Part shown: piece by piece, positions 58,880-64,000 of the stretch | Layout of the letters: each line of letters opens with the position of its first letter | Numbering within the stretch: the stretch's first letter is position 1 | Source of the DNA: Rhizaria sp. SCN 62-66 | Lineage: Eukaryota > Rhizaria, unplaced | NCBI GenBank assembly: GCA_001724265.1 | Contig: MEDY01000073.1 | Span: forward strand, 1-64,000 | DNA length: 64,000 nt | Direction of reading: 5' to 3' | Program-made: the position numbers and the translations under genes | The notes under the pieces: generated by a model | What the model was told of the DNA's origin: nothing | The model's input: only the letters and a program-made list of their open reading frames with translations | The model's database searches: none

Positions 58880-61800
58880 ATGTCCGCTCCGCCGCAGTGC
58901 GACCTGTGCGAGGACGCGCCCGCGACGGTGCGCTGCGCCGACTGCGGCATGAACCTCTGCTCAGAGGGCGGCTGCGACGCCGATATGCACTCGGACGGCA
59001 AAACCAAGTTCCACAAGCGCGTGCCGATTGGCGAGTCGCTTGCGGATGCTGCTGCGAAGCAAGCCGCGGCGCAGCAGCTGCAGGCCGCCAAGGCCGCCGA
59101 GGAGGCCGCTAAGGCGGACGCCATGGCCGCGGCGCTGTCCGCTCCGGGCGCGACAGCTGTGCCACAGCCCGGTGGCGACGCGGCCGCGGGGGATGCGCCC
59201 GTGGTGATGTGCGAGATGTGCGAGTCGGAGCCCGTGGCGGCGGTGTGTCCCAGCTGCAACACGAAGCTCTGTAGCGGCTGCGACGCCGACATGCACAGCA
59301 CGGGCCAGATGAAGACGCACCTCCGCAAGCCCGTGCACCAGAAGCTGCCTCCTAAGCCGGAGCCCGCGCCCGAGCCCGCTGCGCCCGCGCCGGAGCCTGT
59401 GGCCGCGGATGAGGCGCCCGCGTGGGGGCCTGGCAAGGGGCTGCAAGTCTCGCTCATGTCTATTCCAGAGACACCGTCCCCGATACACTCCAACCCCAAC
59501 AGTAGCGGCAACGCGCACGCCAACGCAGTCCCTGTGCACCACACGCCTTCCCCTGCGCCCACCGCCGCTGCTCCAACGCCCGCGCCCGCGGCCGTAGCTG
59601 TCGATCCGCACGCGTCGACGGCGATGTGCGACCTGTGCGACAGCGAGCCGCAGGCCATCGCGTGCCGCGAGTGCAAGATGTCGCTCTGCGCCGGCTGCAA
59701 CGAGGACATGCACCAGGGCGCCTCGGTTTCCAAACACACGCGCTACCCGCTCGGCGCCGCGCCGCCGCCCACCCCCAGCAGTCTCGCTACTCCGCTGCAG
59801 TCCCCCGGGCCCGCCGGCCCCGCGCTGGGCGGCATGGGGGGCATGCGGGCGCTGGCCATGTCGATGCGCGCGCCGTCGCTGCTGGCGTCGCCGCAGCCCT
59901 CCATCTCGGGTCCCGGCGGCAGCAGCCTGGGCGCGGTGCCGCCGCCCTCGTTCCTGCTTGCGTCGCCGTCGCCAATGGTCACCGCCATGCACGCCAGCCA
60001 TAGCAACAACCCGGGGAGAGCCAGCGCCAGCGCGACGCCCGCGCCGCTTGCGCTCGCGCCCTCGCCGGACCCCGCCGAAGCTGCGCCCGCGGCCGCGGTC
60101 GCGGCCGCAGCTGCGCCTGCGGCGGCCAGTGCCGCTGCTCCAGCCGCCGCTGCTCCTGCGGCTCCTGCCGTGGCAGCGGAGCCGCAGCCGCAGCAGCCGC
60201 CGCTGCCTCCCGGCGCTGGTGCTGGCGCTGCGCCCTACCCATATCCATACGCCTACCCGTACCCGCCCCCGCCGCCGCAGCAGCAGCCGGGTTTCGGCTA
60301 CCCGCCGATGCTGCCACCCTATCTGCACCCCTCGATGCCGATGCACCCCGCGATGTACGGCGGCCCCTTGTCGCCGCACGTGCACCCAATGCAGGCGATG
60401 CAGATGGGCGGCTTTGGCTACGGCTACGGCGCGCCCTATGGCGGCGGCTTCGGCGGCATGATGGGCCCCGCTGGCGCCATGGGTCTCCACGGTCCGCAGC
60501 AACAGCAGGCCGCGGCGATCGACATGCTCGTGGCCATGCTCAGTGGGAACAATAATGGCAACGGCAGTAACAGTAGCAACTCCGGACAGAGCGCGGTCCT
60601 CAAGTCGCTGTTGTCGCAATTGGTCGCGCCACCGCCGCAGCAGCAGCAGCCTCAGGGCAATAACTCTGCCGGTGACGACCAAGAGCAGCTGCAGAAACAG
60701 CAACGTGAGCAGATTCTTCAGGCGCTGCTCGCCGGTATGCTCATTTCGAGCACAAATACTGACAATGACACGAACGGCAAGAGCAGCGCCGCGGGTGGCG
60801 ACAAGTCGGAGCCCGACGGCAAGAGTGCCAGCAAGGGCGACGCTGGCGTTGACGCGGAGCCCGGGGCCAATGCCGGCTCTGATGAGGCAGGTGCAGCGCG
60901 CACTGACTCGAAGACGCAAAGAACGGGTGATGCCAGTACAGGCAGAGGCGACGGCGCGACGGCAGAGGTCGCTGAGGCGCTCATCGACAAGCTCTCGCGC
61001 GTCCTCTTTGCATCGCCCTCTTTCAACCGAACTCAGTCACAACCACGGTCGCCGCCGCCGCAACAGCAGCAGCATGAGCAGGAACCACAGCACGCGAAGG
61101 ACTCCGACAAGACGCCGACCCGCGGTGTCAAGGTTGCTGACAACCCCGGTGACAACGTCGCATGGGCGCGTTGGGCCCCCAACATGCCCAACCTTGACGA
61201 GGTCGACGAGGAGCCGCAGGCGAGGCCGGCTCAGCAGCCTCAGCAGCAACAGCAGCAGTACGTAAAGCCGGAGCGTTGGGGTCCCGACCCCTCGACGCCT
61301 GGGCGCTTTCACGGCTCCCCGTCTCGCTACTATGGCGGCGGCGGTGACCGCAGTCGCTCTGGTGAAGAGCACGACGACTGGTGGCGCGACCACGACTACC
61401 GCGACCACGGCCAGCGTGGCCGTGGTGGAGATCGTGATGGCTACTATGGCGACGCCAGCGACGGATACAGCGATGAGGAGGGTGGGCCGCTGCCGCATCT
61501 GCCTCGGCCTTCGCCGCGGCCCGCCTCGCGCACCTTCGACCGCCACCGCAATCGCGACTACGAACGTGGGCCTGACCGTGAGCATGACCGTGAGCATGAC
61601 CATGGGCATGACCAGGGCCGTGGGCGTCCTTGTAACCGCGAATGCGACAACGGCAACGGCGTCTTTGATGACCGTGACCGCGATCATGGTGACTTCGATG
61701 ATGACGACCGTCATCGCGACCACGAACACCCTTCTGACATCGACGATGACGACCGCGACGCCCATGGTGACAGTGCCGGTGGCCGTGACGGTGCCCAGCC

Positions 61801-64000
61801 GCCGTCACTCCGTGCGCCCGCGCCCGTGCCGACGGTGTTCCCGCGCAACAACGCCGCGCTCACCGCCAAGGCCGCGTTGTACGCACAGTCGACGTGGGCG
61901 TTGCCGCCGCTTTCCGCCGCTGCGGACCGCCTGCGGCGTGCCGTCGAACACAACCTCGACGCGACCGCGCGCTTGACCAGTGTGGGCGCGGCGTCGCCGT
62001 CCCAGTCTGCCTCCGTGTCGTCGTCAGCGGCCGACGTTGACGCCGCCGTGGCTGCCGAGTCGGCCGCCCTGACGGCCGCGCAGTCGCAGGCGCGCGCGCA
62101 GAGCATCTTTTCCCCGCGCGACCGCTTTGCGCTGCGCGGTTACCTGTCAGAGGCCACGCGCGCGCTCTCAGCAGACCTGACACAGTGCAGCGAGCTGCTG
62201 GACACGGCAGACACGCTCGTCACGCTTGCGCAACAGCGGCGCCGCCTGCACGCACAGCAGCGCCGGCTCTTCCGCGAGTCGTGCCGCAGTGCAGGGCTCG
62301 CGCGCGCGCTGCGGGCCACGGCGCGCGCGCGGCGCAGGGAAGAGCGCGCGCGCCGTCATGATCTGCGCGAGCGCACGGCCTGGTTTGGCGCCGACGGGAG
62401 CGGCGGCGTCGTTGCGGCTGGCGCGGACACCGCCGCAGAGGCCGAGGCTGACGAGCGGGCCGCAGCGGAGGATGACGCCGAGTCGGACGCGGACGCTGAG
62501 GACGCGGCTGCCGACGCCGAGGCCGACGCCGCTGCAGGGACTGTGGGCGTTGGCGCCGATGCAGACGCTGATGACGAGGACGAGGCGGAGCTGGAGGAGG
62601 CCAAGGCCGAGGACGCGGTATTTGCGCTCGTGATGAAGGCCAAGGGCGAGCACGCCCGCGCTGTTGCAGTCGTCGCCGAGGGCGCGCGCATGCAGACCGC
62701 GCTTGAGACCACGCTTAGATTCCGCAAGGATGCTTCAAGTTCTCCGCCGCACGACGGCGAGGGCGGCTCCACCGCGCGCACCGCCGTAAACACGGATGCT
62801 GACGCTGATACTGAAGGTGTGGGCAGTCGCGAGTGTCTCCTGCCGCAGTCGCTGCGGCCGCCGCGCGTGCTGCAGCAAACCAAAGCTGCTGTAGGCGCCG
62901 TGGTGCCCCTGCTGGCGTGGCTGCGTGCCACCGTCGCGGTGCTCAAGAGGAACAAGAAGACTGACGACGCCGACCCCAATTGTGTGAACGCCAGCGCGAC
63001 CCCCCCCAGTCCTGGCAGAAGTCGCGGTTCGCCTCGCGACAACGACGAAGATGCCGATGGCAGCTACGATGGCGGTGGCGGAGACGACGACGCTGACGAC
63101 TCCGGTGGTTTTGTGCGCATATCGCCGCGCGGTGACGTGAGCCTTGCGCCGTACGGCACGGGTGTGGATGCGGTGCGCGGCATCAGCCTGAGTCAAAGCC
63201 GCGTCGCACCTACGCCGCCGCGCGGGTCCCCCGGTGTGTCGCCGCCGCGGCCGCGCGCGCAGTCGCGGCTCTATCCGCGGTCTCCACCGGTGTCTTACGG
63301 GCGCCTGGCTGAGACTGAGGCCGAGGAGACTGCAGCAGCTGAGGCAGCTGCCGCAGCGGAGGCTGCCGACGTCGCTGCTGCAGCTGATACGGCTGAGTAC
63401 CTCCTGTTGCTGTCACAGGAGCAGGCTTCTTCGACGCCCTGCCGCAAGCCGCCGCAGACAGCGCCCGGCTATATGCGGGGCAATCCGAGTCGCCTGAGCG
63501 CTCGTGGCGCCAACAGCGGTGAGATCTCTGAGTTATCGGAACAGTTCCAGCAGTATCAGCAGAGCCCACAGCACGGCAAAACAACGTACGTCAATGCATA
63601 ACGCAGAAATGAAATCCCATGTTGCCTTAAGTGCCAATCAACTCGTTCACTCACAAAACCGTATATTTGTTATTTTTTATTTTGATTTGTCATGTTTTGA
63701 TCTGTCTTGTTTAGACCGCTTGTCAAATTGCCGCCCGGTCGTGTGAGCCTCAGCGCTTCGCGCCGGCCCCCTGCAGCAACGTTTGCCGCCACTGCTTCAG
63801 CGTCATCCACGGCCGCGGGCACCCCGCTGTCGCGCGCCCGCGCCCGCACCATGCCTTCCGGTCAGGATCTTTCGGGCGTTGCCGACAACGGTGCCCGTCG
63901 GAGGCACGCTGGGGACGTGCCCCCGCCGCCGCTGCCGCAGCCGCGCGCGCCCTCGTCCGTGTCACGCACGCAGCACAACGTTCAGCGGCGCGGGGGCAGC
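58880..64000 (+). CDS. Triple B-box zinc-finger protein (3' partial, runs off the window)
   Basis: Exon 1 58880-63585; exon 2 63715 to beyond the window; intron GTACGT...TAG (63586-63714). At least 1664 residues. Three B-box-type zinc fingers lie in the first ~290 residues, each C-x2-C...C-x2-C...C-x2-C...D-x2-H...H: CDLCEDAPATVRCADCGMNL, CEMCESEPVAAVCPSCNTKL and CDLCDSEPQAIACRECKMSL. Then follow Ala/Pro-rich, Tyr/Pro/Gly-rich and poly-Gln regions, an alternating Arg/Asp/His-rich tract (near 61380-61780), and a coiled, charged region (near 62100-62720). B-boxes bind proteins in TRIM and plant BBX factors; the role here is unknown. An ORF scan ends the gene at 63601, but a perfect donor lies 14 bases before that stop and the next acceptor reopens the frame (PLVKLPPGRVSLSAS) to the window edge. 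Confidence 0.75.

Noticed and set aside
63750-63965. Minus-strand ORF at the right edge, as a convergent gene end
   Set aside because: The plus strand here is an open continuation of the B-box gene in the right phase after a consensus intron, which explains the GC-rich block better.

Overview
The window is nuclear DNA of a free-living-type unicellular eukaryote, probably a flagellated protist or a flagellated early-branching opisthokont or fungus. The reasons: 11 of 16 genes carry spliceosomal introns, one gene encodes core histone H2A, and one encodes a dynein-arm assembly factor (CCDC103) found only in organisms with motile cilia. Coding regions are very GC-rich, with strong G/C at third codon positions and many Ala, Gln, Ser and Asp runs. 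Spacers and introns are AT-rich, so gene edges are easy to see. I cannot name the species.

Layout, left to right: H2A 3' end (+); a SUMO-ligase-like SAP/PINIT/MYND/SP-RING protein (-); TTC27 (+); splicing factor MFAP1 (-); arginase (+); a Duo1-like DASH kinetochore subunit (+); a very large tau-tubulin-kinase-like CK1 kinase with a frame break in a repeat tract (-); an aminopeptidase-T-like protein (+); pterin-4a-carbinolamine dehydratase (-); a bZIP factor (+); WASH-complex subunit WASHC4/SWIP (-); a RhoGAP protein (-); a tubulin-tyrosine-ligase-like enzyme (-); a giant multidomain acetyl-CoA carboxylase (-); CCDC103 (-); and a triple B-box zinc-finger protein (+) that runs off the right end through an intron.

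The genes do not form a pathway or operon. Several share a microtubule/cytoskeleton theme (TTLL, TTBK-like kinase, Duo1, CCDC103, WASHC4, RhoGAP). Convergent neighbours are 195-530 bp apart; divergent and tandem spacers are mostly 370-1100 bp. Splice donors follow an unusual GTACGT-like consensus (C at +4 in 14 of 16 introns), which I used to rebuild the gene models. Several starts and one 3' end are hidden in short exons that an ORF scan misses. I saw no tRNA, rRNA, transposon or CRISPR array.
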